Origin: Saccharomonospora piscinae
GTDB taxonomy: Bacteria; Actinomycetota; Actinomycetes; Mycobacteriales; Pseudonocardiaceae
Assembly: GCF_005862235.1 (NCBI RefSeq)
Contig: NZ_VCEK01000006.1
Location: 62,001-126,000, forward strand
Length of the DNA: 64,000 bases
Direction of reading: 5' to 3'
Below the pieces are notes generated by a model, which was not told the DNA's origin, did not search any database, and was given only the letters and a program-made list of their open reading frames with translations. A program made the translations under genes and the position numbers. Numbering within the stretch: position 1 is the stretch's first letter; every line of letters begins with the position of its first letter. This document shows, piece by piece, positions 1-9,272 of this stretch.

Positions 1-2
1 CG

Positions 3-374
3 GGTGAGTCGCGCAGCCTCACCTACTACAACAGCGACACGCTGCGCACCGACGAGCTACTGCGGGCCGAGTCGGTGGACGTGATCGTGACCGACGCGCC
101 CTACGGCGTGCAGCACGGCAGCCGGGGCGACGACGACTCGCTGGCACGCAGCCCCCGTGACCTGCTCGCCGCCGCGGTCCCGGTGTGGACCCGCGTTCTG
201 CGGACGGGCGGCGCGCTCGGCATCTCGTTCAACACCCACGTGCTGAGCCACGACGAGATCACCGCCGTCCTCGGCCGCGCCGGGCTCACCGTGGTGACGG
301 GGCCGGGCTACGACGGCCTCGCCCACCGGGTCGACCAGGCCATCGTGCGCGACGTGGTGGTGGCGCGAAAGTAG
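3..374 (+). CDS. RNA methyltransferase, C-terminal part (5' end outside window)
   Basis: This is the last 123 codons of a SAM-dependent methyltransferase whose start lies before the window; the frame is open from base 3. It contains DVIVTDAPYG, a variant of the N/D-P-P-Y active-site motif of the UPF0020/COG1041 (TRMP, Trm11-like) RNA guanine-N2 methyltransferases, near residue 24 of the visible part. After it come a hydrophobic beta strand (GALGISFNT) and a final strand ending in VVVARK, as expected for the end of a Rossmann-like methyltransferase fold. Family knowledge suggests modification of tRNA or rRNA in the cytoplasm; the exact substrate cannot be told. It converges on rbfA, with 169 bases between the stop codons. 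Confidence 0.75.
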   Translation, partial: GESRSLTYYNSDTLRTDELLRAESVDVIVTDAPYGVQHGSRGDDDSLARSPRDLLAAAVPVWTRVLRTGGALGISFNTHVLSHDEITAVLGRAGLTVVTGPGYDGLAHRVDQAIVRDVVVARK

Positions 375-512
375 CCGGGGCCCGGCGTCAGCACTGCGGC
401 GACGGGCGAGGCGGCGCGTCACCGCGCCTGCACTCCGCGAGCACGGTCGCGGCGTCCGGCGCGTCAGGGCCGGCTCCCCCGCCCCGGCCAGGTCGCATTC
501 GATCTCGGCGAT

Positions 513-535
513 GATCCGCGCGTGGCGCGCGGATC
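513..535. terminator. Hairpin between the methyltransferase gene and rbfA
   Basis: A perfect 10-bp inverted repeat, GATCCGCGCG and CGCGCGGATC, is separated by three bases (TGG). It lies 9 bases beyond the rbfA stop in the convergent gap. There is no U-tract on either side, so termination is inferred only from stem strength and position. The remainder of the gap (375-512) holds no gene I can support. Confidence 0.35.
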
Positions 536-543
536 GCGGCTCG

Positions 544-987
544 TCAGTCGTCGTCATCGTCCTTGACGCGGTACGGATCGGGCTCACCCGCGGGCTGTGC
601 TCCGGTGGCCAGCCGCGCCACCTCGGCGTCCGCGTCCCTCGCCTTCGCCAGCAGGTCGTCGATGTGGCGCGCGTCGTGCGGCAACTGGTCCGGCACGAAG
701 GTCAGGGACGGCGTGTAGCGCACGCCGGTGCCCTCCCCCACCTTGGTCCGCAGCACACCGCGCGCCGACTCCAGCGCGGCGGCCGCTCCGGCGAAGTCAG
801 GGGACTCGTCGAGCCGTTCACCCAGCACCGTGTAGTACACGGTCGCGTCGCGCAGGTCCCCGGTCACCCGGGCATCCGTGATCGTCACGTTGCCCAGCCG
901 GGGGTCCTTGATCTCGTGTTCCAGCGCCGACGCCACGATCTGCGCGATCCGCTTGGCCAGCCTTTTCGCCCGTGCCTGGTCCGCCAC
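544..987 (-). CDS. rbfA: Ribosome-binding factor A
   Basis: RbfA is a small KH-fold protein that binds free 30S subunits, helps 16S rRNA 5'-end maturation and is needed for growth in the cold. The 147-residue product starts [14 protein letters not shown] and carries the family features [25 protein letters not shown] and [17 protein letters not shown], followed by an acidic tail of five aspartates. GTG is the start, with an AAGGGG stretch upstream. It is the last gene of the rimP-nusA-ylxR-infB-ylxP-rbfA operon, 17 bases after ylxP. In many actinobacteria a DHH-family phosphoesterase follows; here the next gene is an unrelated methyltransferase on the other strand. Confidence 0.95.
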   Translation of the reverse strand: MADQARAKRLAKRIAQIVASALEHEIKDPRLGNVTITDARVTGDLRDATVYYTVLGERLDESPDFAGAAAALESARGVLRTKVGEGTGVRYTPSLTFVPDQLPHDARHIDDLLAKARDADAEVARLATGAQPAGEPDPYRVKDDDDD

Positions 988-1004
988 GGCGCATCCCCTT
1001 CTCT

Positions 1005-1298
1005 CTAGTCCTCAGGGCCGAGCAATCGGCGGCGCGCCGACAGCAGCTCGACCTCCGGGCGCCCCGCCACGGCCCGCTCACACGCGTCGAGTACGTCCCG
1101 CACGTGCTCGCCGTCGGCGGCGACCGCGGCGACACCCAGCAGCGCGCGACGGTGCAACGACAGGTGACCTGCCTCCGCGACCGCCACGTCGAAGTGCCGT
1201 CGCAACTCGGCCACGATCGGCCTGACCGCCGAGCGCTTCTGCTTCAGCGACCGGACGTCGCCGAGCAGCACGTCCAGCTCCAGAGTTCCCACGAACAT
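1005..1298 (-). CDS. ylxP: DUF503 family protein (YlxP)
   Basis: This 97-residue protein belongs to the DUF503/YlxP family, recognised by the N-terminal [20 protein letters not shown] stretch and the conserved Ser-Leu-Lys-x-Lys-Arg motif, followed by an alpha/beta ferredoxin-like pattern. The family is nearly always encoded between infB and rbfA and is linked to ribosome assembly; its molecular role is not firmly established. Its place in this operon (66 bases after infB, 17 bases before rbfA) agrees with that. Start is ATG, and the size is normal for the family. Confidence 0.9.
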   Translation of the reverse strand: MFVGTLELDVLLGDVRSLKQKRSAVRPIVAELRRHFDVAVAEAGHLSLHRRALLGVAAVAADGEHVRDVLDACERAVAGRPEVELLSARRRLLGPED

Positions 1299-1325
1299 CG
1301 TGTGTGTCCCCCACCGCTGACGCGG

Positions 1326-1355
1326 GGGCCAGGCGGATCGGACTCCGCCCGGCCC
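1326..1355 (-). terminator. Hairpin in the infB-ylxP gap
   Basis: Twelve-base arms GGGCCAGGCGGA and TCCGCCCGGCCC pair with one mismatch around a 6-base loop, 10 bases downstream of the infB stop. There is no run of T after it on the minus strand. It may be an internal attenuator or an RNA processing/stability element inside the operon rather than a full terminator. Confidence 0.4.
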
Positions 1356-1364
1356 CGGCTCAGC

Positions 1365-4277
1365 TCACTCGCGCGGCTTCTCGCGCAGCTCGTAGGTCTC
1401 GACGACGTCACCGAGCTTGATGTCGCTGAACTTGCCCAGCGTCAGACCGCACTCGAAGCCGTCGCGGACCTCCACGACGTCGTCCTTGAACCGCCGCAGC
1501 GAGTTGATCGGCAGGTTCTCGGAGACCACCACACCGTCCCGCAGCAGGCGCGCCTTGGCGTTGCGGCGGATCTCGCCCGACGTGACCAGACACCCGGCGA
1601 TGGTGCCGTGCTTCGAGGACTTGAACACCTCGCGGACCTCGGCCTTGCCGAGCTCCACCTCCTCGTAGATCGGCTTGAGCATGCCCTTGAGGGCCTGCTC
1701 GATCTCGTCGATCGCCTGGTAGATCACCGTGTAGTACCGGACGTCGACGCCCTCGCGGGTGGCCCGCTCGGTCGCCTTGCCCTGTGCCCGCACGTTGTAC
1801 CCGATCACGATCGCGTCGGACGCCGTGGCGAGGTCGATGTCGCTCTCGGTGACCCCGCCGACGCCGCGGTGGACGATCGTCAGGTCGACCTCGTCGCCGA
1901 CGTCGATCTGCATCAGTGACGCCTCAAGCGCCTCAACGGTACCCGAGTTGTCACCCTTGACGATCAGGTTGAGGGTGTTGGTCTCCTTCAGTGCGGAGTC
2001 CAGGTCCTCCAGGCTGACGCGCTTGCGCCGCGCCGCGTTCTCGGCGTTGCGGATGCGGGCCTGCCTGCGCTCGGCGATCTGCCGGGCGACCCGGTCCTCC
2101 TCGACGACGAGGAACGTGTCGCCCGCCCTCGGCACCGACGTGAACCCGATGACCTGCACCGGCCTCGACGGCGTCGCCTCGGCGACGTCGCGGTTGTGCT
2201 CGTCGACCATGCGCCGCACGCGGCCGTAGGCGTCGCCCGCCACGACCGAGTCGCCCGTGCGCAGGGTGCCGCGCTTCACCAGCACGGTCGCCACCGGGCC
2301 CCGGCCGCGGTCCAGGTGTGCCTCGATGGCGACACCCTGGGCCTCCATGTCCGGGTTGGCCCGCAGGTCCAGCGACGCGTCGGCGGTCAGCACGATCGCT
2401 TCGAGCAGCGCGTCGAGGTTGAGACCCTGCTTGGCGGAGATGTCGACGAACATCGTCTCGCCGCCGTACTCCTCGGCCACGAGGTTGTACTCGGTGAGCT
2501 GCTGGCGCACCTTCGCCGGGTTGGCACCCTCGACGTCGATCTTGTTGACCGCGACCACGATGGGCGCCTTGGCCGCCTGCGCGTGGTTGATCGCCTCGAC
2601 CGTCTGCGGCATCACGCCGTCGTCGGCCGCGACCACGATCACCGCGATGTCGGTGGCCTGCGCACCACGGGCACGCATGGCGGTGAACGCCTCGTGACCC
2701 GGGGTGTCGATGAAGGTGATCAACCGCGAGTCGCCGTCGACCTCCGTTTCGACCTGGTAGGCACCGATGTGCTGGGTGATCCCGCCTGCCTCGGCCTCGG
2801 CGACCTTCGCCTGCCGGACCGTGTCCAGCAGCTTGGTCTTACCGTGGTCGACGTGACCCATCACGGTCACCACCGGCGGCCTGGCACGCAGCTCGTCCTC
2901 GCCGCCCGCGTCCTCACCGTAGGTGATGTCGAACGCCTCGAGCAGCTCGCGGTCCTCCTCCTCGGGGCTGACCACCTGGACGTTGTAGTTCATCTCCGAG
3001 CCGAGCAGTTCGAGCACGTCCTCGGAGACGGACTGCGTCGCGGTGACCATCTCGCCGAGGTGGAACAGCACCTGGACCAGCGAGGCCGGGTTCGCGTCGA
3101 TCTTCTCCGCGAAGTCCGTCAGCGAGGCACCCCGGGGAAGCCGGATGGTCTCGCCGCCGCCCTTGGGCAGACGCACGCCGCCGACCGACGGCGCCTGCAT
3201 GTTCTCCATGTACTCCTGGCGCTTCTGGCGCTTCGACTTGCGGCCCTTGCGCGAGGGGCCACCGGGGCGCCCGAAGGCACCGGCCGTGCCACCACGGCCA
3301 CCGGGACCACCACGGCCACCGCGGAAGCCGCCGCCACCGCCACCGGGGCGGAAACCGCCGCCACCGCCGCCGCCGCTGCCGCCGGGGCCACCGCGGAAGC
3401 CGCCGCCACCGCCACCGCCGCCGGGACCGCCACGACCACGACCGCCGCCGGGACCACCACCGGGTCCGCCACGGCCACCCGGGCCGCCACGACCACCGGG
3501 ACCACCGGCCGGACGCGCGGGCCGGGACGGCATCATGCCGGGATTCGGCCTCGGCGGCATGTTGCCGGGGCTCGGCCGGTTACCGCCCGGAGCGCCGCCC
3601 CGGGGACCCGCCGGACGCTCGCCGCCACCGGGCCGCTGGCCACGCTCGCCCTGCTGCCCGCCGCCGGGGCGGGGGGACGAGGGACGCGGGGCCGGGGAGC
3701 CGGAGCCGACGCCGAACGGGTTGTTGCCGACGCGCGGGGACCGCGGACCCGGCTTGGGGCCGGGCTTGGGTCCCTGCGGCTTCGGCGGCACGACCGAACC
3801 CTGGTCCTTCGGGTTGGCCTTGGCCGCGGGCGCCTGCTCGGTCTGCTTGGGCGCGGGACCGGGCTTCGGCGGCCGGGGGCCGGGCTTCGGCGCCTGCTGG
3901 CCGGGCTTCGGCTGCGCGGGCGGCTGCTGCGGCTGCGACTGTGGCTGCTGCGGCTGCGGCTGCGACTGCGGTTGCTGCGGCTGCGGCTGCTGCTGCGGTC
4001 GCTGCGCCGGGCTCGGCGGTGCCGAGGGCTTCGGCGCGGGGGTGCCACGACCCGACGGGCCCGGCTTGGGGCCGGAGGCGCGGTCCTTGCCCGCCCCCTT
4101 GTCGGGCTTGCCGTCCTTGCTGACGAACGCGTCCCGCAACCGGCGGGCCACAGGGGCCTCGACGGTGGAGGACGCCGATTTGACGAACTCGCCCTGCTCC
4201 TTCAGCTTGGCGAGTACTTCCTTACTGGTCACACCGAGCTCTTTAGCGAGCTCGTGTACGCGGGCTTTGCCTGCCAC
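1365..4277 (-). CDS. infB: Translation initiation factor IF-2
   Basis: IF-2 is the GTPase that brings fMet-tRNA to the 30S subunit and drives subunit joining. The 970-residue product has the IF2_N motif ([19 protein letters not shown]) at its start, then about 300 residues of low-complexity Pro/Gln/Lys, then Gly/Arg-rich sequence, then the GTPase domain with GHVDHGKT (G1), DTPGHEAF (G3) and NKID (G4), and C-terminal domains ending [15 protein letters not shown] chose the GTG at 4277 because GAGGAG lies four bases before it and the protein then begins [12 protein letters not shown], as in homologues; the frame extends further upstream. The long disordered N-terminus is typical of actinobacteria, although this one is strongly Gly-rich. 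Confidence 0.97.
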   Translation of the reverse strand: MAGKARVHELAKELGVTSKEVLAKLKEQGEFVKSASSTVEAPVARRLRDAFVSKDGKPDKGAGKDRASGPKPGPSGRGTPAPKPSAPPSPAQRPQQQPQPQQPQSQPQPQQPQSQPQQPPAQPKPGQQAPKPGPRPPKPGPAPKQTEQAPAAKANPKDQGSVVPPKPQGPKPGPKPGPRSPRVGNNPFGVGSGSPAPRPSSPRPGGGQQGERGQRPGGGERPAGPRGGAPGGNRPSPGNMPPRPNPGMMPSRPARPAGGPGGRGGPGGRGGPGGGPGGGRGRGGPGGGGGGGGFRGGPGGSGGGGGGGFRPGGGGGGFRGGRGGPGGRGGTAGAFGRPGGPSRKGRKSKRQKRQEYMENMQAPSVGGVRLPKGGGETIRLPRGASLTDFAEKIDANPASLVQVLFHLGEMVTATQSVSEDVLELLGSEMNYNVQVVSPEEEDRELLEAFDITYGEDAGGEDELRARPPVVTVMGHVDHGKTKLLDTVRQAKVAEAEAGGITQHIGAYQVETEVDGDSRLITFIDTPGHEAFTAMRARGAQATDIAVIVVAADDGVMPQTVEAINHAQAAKAPIVVAVNKIDVEGANPAKVRQQLTEYNLVAEEYGGETMFVDISAKQGLNLDALLEAIVLTADASLDLRANPDMEAQGVAIEAHLDRGRGPVATVLVKRGTLRTGDSVVAGDAYGRVRRMVDEHNRDVAEATPSRPVQVIGFTSVPRAGDTFLVVEEDRVARQIAERRQARIRNAENAARRKRVSLEDLDSALKETNTLNLIVKGDNSGTVEALEASLMQIDVGDEVDLTIVHRGVGGVTESDIDLATASDAIVIGYNVRAQGKATERATREGVDVRYYTVIYQAIDEIEQALKGMLKPIYEEVELGKAEVREVFKSSKHGTIAGCLVTSGEIRRNAKARLLRDGVVVSENLPINSLRRFKDDVVEVRDGFECGLTLGKFSDIKLGDVVETYELREKPRE

Positions 4278-4353
4278 TGCTCTCCTCAACTGGTGAGGTC
4301 GGCGGCGCAACCCGCAGACCTCGTCCTATCGTCGCGCGTTCATGGCTTCAGCT

Positions 4354-4725
4354 TCACGGCTGACTCATGACGGGTCGACCTGCTTCCTTGTTCCGGTCCG
4401 GACGCGGGGGCTCCGTGTCCGTTCTGCTCTCGGTGAGCCGCTCGACGTGCTGCCACACACCGGTGGTGTCCAGCGCTGCCCTGGCCCGGAGGGCCCGGGG
4501 AAACGCCCTGCGGCGTTCGGCCCTGGACACGCAGCCGGGGTCCGGATGGACCCATGCTCCGCGCCCGGGCAGTCTCCGCCGCTCGTCGACGACCGCGTGA
4601 CCGGCAGAGGCGACCACGCGGACCAGATCACCGACCGACTCCCGCCGCCGACATCCGACACACAGGCGGACCGGCGTGGATCCGCCCGTGTGTCGCGTCG
4701 AAGTCGGCTGTGGGTGTCGCACCAC
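4354..4725 (-). CDS. ylxR: YlxR family (DUF448) RNA-binding protein
   Basis: The 123-residue product has the YlxR/DUF448 signature: RLCVGCRRRE near residue 20, then LVRVVASAG, then GRGAWVHPDPGC, followed by a basic helix. The family is a small basic fold thought to bind RNA. In Bacillus the homologue (RnpM) acts as an RNase P modulator, but whether that applies here is unknown. It sits between nusA (23-base gap) and infB (76-base gap) as in most bacteria. The C-terminal 30 residues, rich in Glu, Arg and Pro, extend past the conserved fold and look disordered. Confidence 0.9.
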   Translation of the reverse strand: MVRHPQPTSTRHTGGSTPVRLCVGCRRRESVGDLVRVVASAGHAVVDERRRLPGRGAWVHPDPGCVSRAERRRAFPRALRARAALDTTGVWQHVERLTESRTDTEPPRPDRNKEAGRPVMSQP

Positions 4726-4748
4726 AACCCAGTTTAGACCTTGGTCAA

Positions 4749-5792
4749 TCAGTCGGCGGAACCGGTCGGCGCCGGATGCCGTTTCTCGGTCGGCTCCACC
4801 TGACGCTGCCCCGTCTCGGGGGCCGCGTCACTGCGGATGTCGATCCGCCACCCGGTGAGCCGGGCGGCGAGCCGCGCGTTCTGACCTTCCTTGCCGATCG
4901 CCAGGGACAACTGGAAGTCCGGTACGACGACCCGGGCCGTCTTGGCTCGCTCGTCGACCACACTGACCGACACAACCTTCGCGGGCGACAGCGCATTCCC
5001 GACGAAGCGCGCGGCGTCGTCCGAGTAGTCGATGATATCGATCTTCTCGCCGCCGAGTTCGCTCATGACGTTGCGCACGCGCGCGCCGACGTGCCCGATG
5101 CACGCGCCCTTGGCGTTCACCCCGGGGACCGTGGACTGCACGGCGATCTTGGAACGGTGCCCGGCCTCGCGGGCCACGGCGGTGATCTCCACCGTGCCGT
5201 CGGCGATCTCCGGCACCTCCAGCGCGAACAGCTTGCGCACCAGGTTCGGGTGTGTCCGCGACAGCGTGATCTGCGGTCCCCGCATCGACCGGGACACCCC
5301 GACGACGTACGCCTTGAGGCGCGAGCCGTGCTCGTACGACTCGCCGGGGACCTGCTCGGCGGCGGGCAGCACGCCCTCGGTGTCGCCGACCTGCACGACC
5401 ACCATGCCCCTGGCGTTGGCCTTGGCGTCGCGCTGCACGACACCGGCCACGATCTCGCCCTCCTGGGCCGAGAACTCGCCGTAGGTCTTCTCGTGCTCGG
5501 CGTCCCGGAGCCGCTGCAGGATCACCTGGCGGGCCGTGGCGGCCGCGATACGGCCGAACCCCTCCGGGGTGTCGTCCCACTCCTCGGCGACCTCACCGAC
5601 CGGGTCCAGCGTGTACGCCAGTACCCGCACGTAGCCCGTGCGGCGATCAATGTCGATCTTGGCGTGGGGCTGGTGGCCCTCCGTGTGCTTGTACGCCGTG
5701 AGCAATGCGCTCTCGATGGCTTCGAGCACCGTCTCGAAGGGGATGTCCTTGTCCCGTTCGATCGCGCGCAACGCCGCGATGTCGACGTTCAC
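4749..5792 (-). CDS. nusA: Transcription termination/antitermination factor NusA
   Basis: NusA binds RNA polymerase and nascent RNA and modulates pausing, termination and rRNA antitermination. The 347-residue protein begins with the RNAP-binding domain ([20 protein letters not shown]), has an S1 domain around residues 110-180 ([20 protein letters not shown]), and then KH1 and KH2 domains including GAKGxxIG-type [15 protein letters not shown] and [19 protein letters not shown]. As usual in actinobacteria it lacks the extra acidic C-terminal repeats of E. coli NusA. The GTG start overlaps the rimP stop by four bases (GTGA), which indicates translational coupling. Confidence 0.97.
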   Translation of the reverse strand: MNVDIAALRAIERDKDIPFETVLEAIESALLTAYKHTEGHQPHAKIDIDRRTGYVRVLAYTLDPVGEVAEEWDDTPEGFGRIAAATARQVILQRLRDAEHEKTYGEFSAQEGEIVAGVVQRDAKANARGMVVVQVGDTEGVLPAAEQVPGESYEHGSRLKAYVVGVSRSMRGPQITLSRTHPNLVRKLFALEVPEIADGTVEITAVAREAGHRSKIAVQSTVPGVNAKGACIGHVGARVRNVMSELGGEKIDIIDYSDDAARFVGNALSPAKVVSVSVVDERAKTARVVVPDFQLSLAIGKEGQNARLAARLTGWRIDIRSDAAPETGQRQVEPTEKRHPAPTGSAD

Positions 5793-6328
5793 CTCGACTC
5801 CTCCTTCGCTTCGGTGCCGTCACCGATCTTGCCCGACGCGTCGGCCTCCAGCAGCTTCAGCTCGTCGGCGGGCGGCTGCTTGAACTCGACCTCCACGACG
5901 GCCTTGCGCACGTCGGCGTAGCGCAGGTCGCGTATCTCCCCGTCGACCAGTATGCGCACCGAGTTCTCGGCCGCCGCACCGACACGGCCGACGTAGGAGG
6001 AACCCTCCTCCGGAGTGACGTTCACCAGCCGGAATCTCGCTCGGCGCCAGTGCCGTGGTCTCGTCAACGGCCGGTCGAGTCCCGGCGAGGTCACCTCCAG
6101 CGTGTAGGCGCCCGCGATGAGGTGCTCGTGCTCGTCGAGCACCGCGGAGACCGCTCTGCTGATCTCGGCGACCTGGTCGAGTTCGACGCCGTCCTCGCCG
6201 TCGACCACGACCTTCACCAGCTTGCGCCTGCCCGCCTGCTGCACGTCCAGCGCGTCGAGGTCGAATCCCGCGGCCCCGACGGCCTCGGCCACGAGTGGCT
6301 CCAGCCTGCTGGCGAGTTCGTTGGGCAC
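5789..6328 (-). CDS. rimP: Ribosome maturation factor RimP
   Basis: RimP is needed for 30S maturation, helping uS12 incorporation. The 179-residue protein shows the two expected parts: an N-terminal alpha/beta domain ([54 protein letters not shown]) and a C-terminal SH3-like barrel ([14 protein letters not shown], ending [14 protein letters not shown]). SPGLDRPL is the most diagnostic motif. The GTG start has GGGAG upstream. It is the first gene of the operon, so the promoter should lie in the 100-base divergent gap with the DUF4439 gene, where CGATAA on the minus strand is a possible -10. Confidence 0.95.
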   Translation of the reverse strand: MPNELASRLEPLVAEAVGAAGFDLDALDVQQAGRRKLVKVVVDGEDGVELDQVAEISRAVSAVLDEHEHLIAGAYTLEVTSPGLDRPLTRPRHWRRARFRLVNVTPEEGSSYVGRVGAAAENSVRILVDGEIRDLRYADVRKAVVEVEFKQPPADELKLLEADASGKIGDGTEAKEESR

Positions 6329-6428
6329 CGTGATGCTCCCTGTTGTTGTTCTCGAAAGTGGTGGTCCAGCTTATCGTGTCCCGACCGGCCCCCGCCGGAC
6401 GTCGCCCCGTGCTGGCAGGATGCACGGC

Positions 6429-7409
6429 GTGACATCCCGATCTCCCCGTCCCGCGCTGACCCGGCGCACACTCCTGCGAGCCGCGGGGCTCGCCGCGCTG
6501 GCGGTCCCGGCCTCGGCCGGTCTCACCGCGTGCGCGTCCGGTTACGAGGACGCCCCCGACCCGCTGCGGCCGCTCTGGCTGCGTGCCGCCGCCGACGCGA
6601 AGGCCGCCGACGCGCTGGGCGGCTCCGGCCCTGGTGCGGCGCCGGCCGCGGAGAGCGCGCGCCGGATCGCGGCGGTGCGCTCGGCGCACGCCGACGCGCT
6701 GCGCGCCGAGGTGCGGCGCCTCAACCGGCCCGTCGACGAGAACGCGAAGCCGGGGCCGGCACAGTCGGTCGACGACATCGGGCAGCTGTGGACCCGGCTG
6801 GCCGAGGCCGCCGAGCAGGCGCGGCGCCTCGCCGCCGAGGCGCCCCGGCACCGGGCCGGCCTGCTGGGGTCGGTGTCCGCGGGATGCGCGGCGGCACTGC
6901 AGCTGGACGACTCCCGGCGCGGCGACGTCGACACCGGCGTGGACCAGGTGACCGTCACCACGCTCGACGACGACACGGCCGCCGCGCTGCAGACCGCGCT
7001 GGCGGCCGAGCACGCCGCGTGCTGGGTCTACGACCTGTCGCGGGCGTTCCTGTCGGCCGACTACGACAACGGCCTCACCGGTGGGTGGCGCGCCCACGCC
7101 CAGCGGCGGGACGCCTGCGAGCGGGTCCTGGCCGGAGCGGGGCACACCCCGGTCGCGGCCGAGGCCGCCTACGTGCCCGCCGAGCCGGTCACCGGAGCCG
7201 AGTCCGCCGCCCGCGTGGTAGCGACCGCCGAGTCGGACACCGCGGCCGGGTGGCACGGAGTGCTCGAACGCACCGACGACGCGACGGTGCGGACGCTCGC
7301 GGTGCAGTGCCTCACCGGCGCCGCGACGCGCGGCGTCCACTGGCGCCGGGAGGCCGGGATCGAGCCGGTCGTGCCGAACCTGCCCGGACGCGAGTCCGTC
7401 GCGTCCTGA
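6429..7409 (+). CDS. DUF4439 ferritin-like lipoprotein, Tat-type signal
   Basis: The 326-residue product starts with a twin-arginine signal (RRTLLRAAGLAALAV) ending in lipobox LTAC, so it should be exported folded and lipid-anchored outside the membrane. The C-terminal 150 residues (ALQTALAAEHAACWVYDLS onward) match the DUF4439 ferritin-like four-helix bundle. This family is regularly found next to rimP in actinobacteria and has no established role; metal binding is possible from the fold. I chose GTG at 6429 because AGGA lies eight bases upstream; an in-frame ATG at 6420 is the alternative. It is transcribed divergently from the rimP operon. Confidence 0.85.
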   Translation: MTSRSPRPALTRRTLLRAAGLAALAVPASAGLTACASGYEDAPDPLRPLWLRAAADAKAADALGGSGPGAAPAAESARRIAAVRSAHADALRAEVRRLNRPVDENAKPGPAQSVDDIGQLWTRLAEAAEQARRLAAEAPRHRAGLLGSVSAGCAAALQLDDSRRGDVDTGVDQVTVTTLDDDTAAALQTALAAEHAACWVYDLSRAFLSADYDNGLTGGWRAHAQRRDACERVLAGAGHTPVAAEAAYVPAEPVTGAESAARVVATAESDTAAGWHGVLERTDDATVRTLAVQCLTGAATRGVHWRREAGIEPVVPNLPGRESVAS

Positions 7410-7438
7410 CGGCGGGCCGGCGGTGAGCCGGCGGAGAC

Positions 7439-8182
7439 TCACCCCGCGCGCAGGTGCTCGGTCAGCCGCACGGCGTCGGTGCTGATCTTTTCGAGCAGTG
7501 CCGGGTCACTGTGCTCGGCGAAGAACGCGGCCTCGACGATCGTGACGTCGCGGCCGTCGACGACGGAGTGGTACTCGCCGTTGGCGACCACGGGTGCTCC
7601 GGGCAGCTGCACCGTGCCGTCCCTGGCGAGGTCGTGGACGTTGCCGGTGCCGTCGGTGTCGGTGACCGCCTTGAGCTGCTGCGCCGCGCCGCCGGCGGGC
7701 ATGGTGACCGTGACGACGGACACCAGGGCCCTCGCCTGGCCCTCCTGGACCGTGTAGAGGCCCCGCAGCACCCGCTCGCACGGGTTGCCGGCGAACCAGT
7801 CGATCATGTCCCCGTAGGAGTTGGCCGAGCAGTCGGTGGCCTCCTCGGGCCCTCCGACCACTTCGTAGGTGTACGGCCCCGAGGTGAGTGGGCTCGCCGG
7901 GGGTTCGGCGGCCTCGGGCGTGCCCTGGACTCCGCCGTCACCGCCGGAGCGCAGCAGCCCCCACACGAGGCCCACCACGACGGCGACCCCCACGAGCAGC
8001 GCCCCGAGCATCACCGGCGTCGGGCCGCCTCCCCCCGGCGCGGGCTCGGGCGGGCCAGGGGCCGGTGGCCCGCCTGCCTGGCTCGGTGGCGAGCCGCCGG
8101 CGGGGCGGTGGCCCGGACCGCCGCCGACGGCGGGCAGCGGGGCCGTGTTGGTCACTCCGGGTCTGTGCTCCTGTGCAGCCAC
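7439..8182 (-). CDS. Membrane-anchored hypothetical protein with Pro-rich head
   Basis: I do not recognise the family. The 247-residue product has a cytoplasmic Pro/Gly-rich segment (about residues 10-55), one transmembrane helix (MLGALLVGVAVVVGLVWGLL, about 58-78) and an extracytoplasmic domain of about 150 residues. Two cysteines there (ATDCSANSYG and GNPCERVL) could form a disulfide. The layout resembles the many actinobacterial one-helix proteins with a small beta-rich outer domain. The start is uncertain: GTG at 8182 or GTG at 8155, neither with a convincing ribosome binding site. It converges on the DUF4439 gene with 29 bases between them. Confidence 0.7.
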   Translation of the reverse strand: MAAQEHRPGVTNTAPLPAVGGGPGHRPAGGSPPSQAGGPPAPGPPEPAPGGGGPTPVMLGALLVGVAVVVGLVWGLLRSGGDGGVQGTPEAAEPPASPLTSGPYTYEVVGGPEEATDCSANSYGDMIDWFAGNPCERVLRGLYTVQEGQARALVSVVTVTMPAGGAAQQLKAVTDTDGTGNVHDLARDGTVQLPGAPVVANGEYHSVVDGRDVTIVEAAFFAEHSDPALLEKISTDAVRLTEHLRAG

Positions 8183-8205
8183 GGATCGTGACCGTAGTCC
8201 CCCGT

Positions 8206-9234
8206 TCAGGACAGCGCCGCCACCACCCGGTCGACATCGCGCTCCGTGTTGTAGATATGGAACCCGAGTCGCGCCGCGCCCGCCCGCACGCTGGCGACGA
8301 CGCCCGCCTCCGCGAGCGCCTCGGCGGCACCCTCGCGGCGCAGCGACACGATGGGACCGCCCGCCTCGGGCAGTCCGAACCGCGCCCGCACCGCGTTCGC
8401 CAGTCCCACACCGTGATCCCGCACGGCGGCCAGATCCAGGGACGCGACGTAGGACAGCGCCGGAGCCGCGCCCGCGAACGCGAGCCAGGCGGGTGAGGTG
8501 TCGAACCGGCGGGCTCCGCCCGCGAGCCGCAGCGGCAGTCCGTAGATGCTGTCCCACGGGTCCTCGCCCGCGTACCAGCCCGCCCCCACCGGATGCGTCG
8601 ACGCCATGGCTCTCGGGTGGACCGCGAGCCAGGCCGTGCCCCGGGGCGCGAGCAGCCACTTGTAGCCCGCGCCCACCACCCAGTCCGCCCAGTCCAGGTG
8701 CAGGGGGCGCCACCCTGCCGCTTGGGTGACGTCGAGCAGCACCGGCACCCCTGCGACGTCCGCGGCCTCGCGCAGGGCGTCCAGCTCGACCAGTGCGCCG
8801 TCGGCGGACTGGGCGACGCTGACCGCCACCAGATCGTGCCCCGCCACGGCGTCGGGCAGTGCCGACACCGGCACCTCGCCCACCGTCACACCCCGGTGGC
8901 GGTGCGCCGCGAACGGGAACGTCACGCTGGTGAACTCGCCGGAGGCGGCCAGCACGCGCGCACCGTCGGGCACTCCCGCGGCGACCATGCCCACCAGCGG
9001 CGACACCGCCGCACCCACCGCGACCCGTTCGGCGGGCACCCCCACGAGCGCGCCGAACGACGTCCTGGTGCTCTCCACCAGTGCGTCGAACTCCGGTGGC
9101 CGCTGCGCGCCCGCGCTCCAGCGCCGGACGAACTCGGTGACCTCGTCGGCGACGTGCGCGGGCGGTACGCCCACGGCGGGTGTGTTGAGATACCCGTCCG
9201 GGACGTCGAAGGCGGCATCGAAGGCGTGTCTCAT
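8206..9234 (-). CDS. Class V aminotransferase / cysteine desulfurase-like enzyme
   Basis: This 342-residue protein has the fold-type I PLP enzyme layout of the class V aminotransferase family (NifS, kynureninase, isopenicillin N epimerase). It shows an N-terminal YLNTPAVGVPP substrate loop, a central VPVLLDVTQAAGW segment with the PLP-contacting Asp, and GAGYKWLLAPRGTAWL holding the Schiff-base lysine. It lacks the conserved cysteine loop needed for a confident desulfurase call, so the substrate is open. The start is ATG. The neighbours give no pathway clue; the 23-base gap to the next minus-strand gene suggests co-transcription. Confidence 0.85.
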   Translation of the reverse strand: MRHAFDAAFDVPDGYLNTPAVGVPPAHVADEVTEFVRRWSAGAQRPPEFDALVESTRTSFGALVGVPAERVAVGAAVSPLVGMVAAGVPDGARVLAASGEFTSVTFPFAAHRHRGVTVGEVPVSALPDAVAGHDLVAVSVAQSADGALVELDALREAADVAGVPVLLDVTQAAGWRPLHLDWADWVVGAGYKWLLAPRGTAWLAVHPRAMASTHPVGAGWYAGEDPWDSIYGLPLRLAGGARRFDTSPAWLAFAGAAPALSYVASLDLAAVRDHGVGLANAVRARFGLPEAGGPIVSLRREGAAEALAEAGVVASVRAGAARLGFHIYNTERDVDRVVAALS

Positions 9235-9272
9235 GCCGCGACGCTAGCCTGTTCTCCCGCAGGCCGACCCCG

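Noticed and set aside
2196-4370. Very long Ala/Thr-rich open frames opposite infB
   Set aside because: They are antisense to the well-supported infB gene. The GC-rich, repetitive coding region creates long stop-free frames, and the translations are low complexity with no domain.
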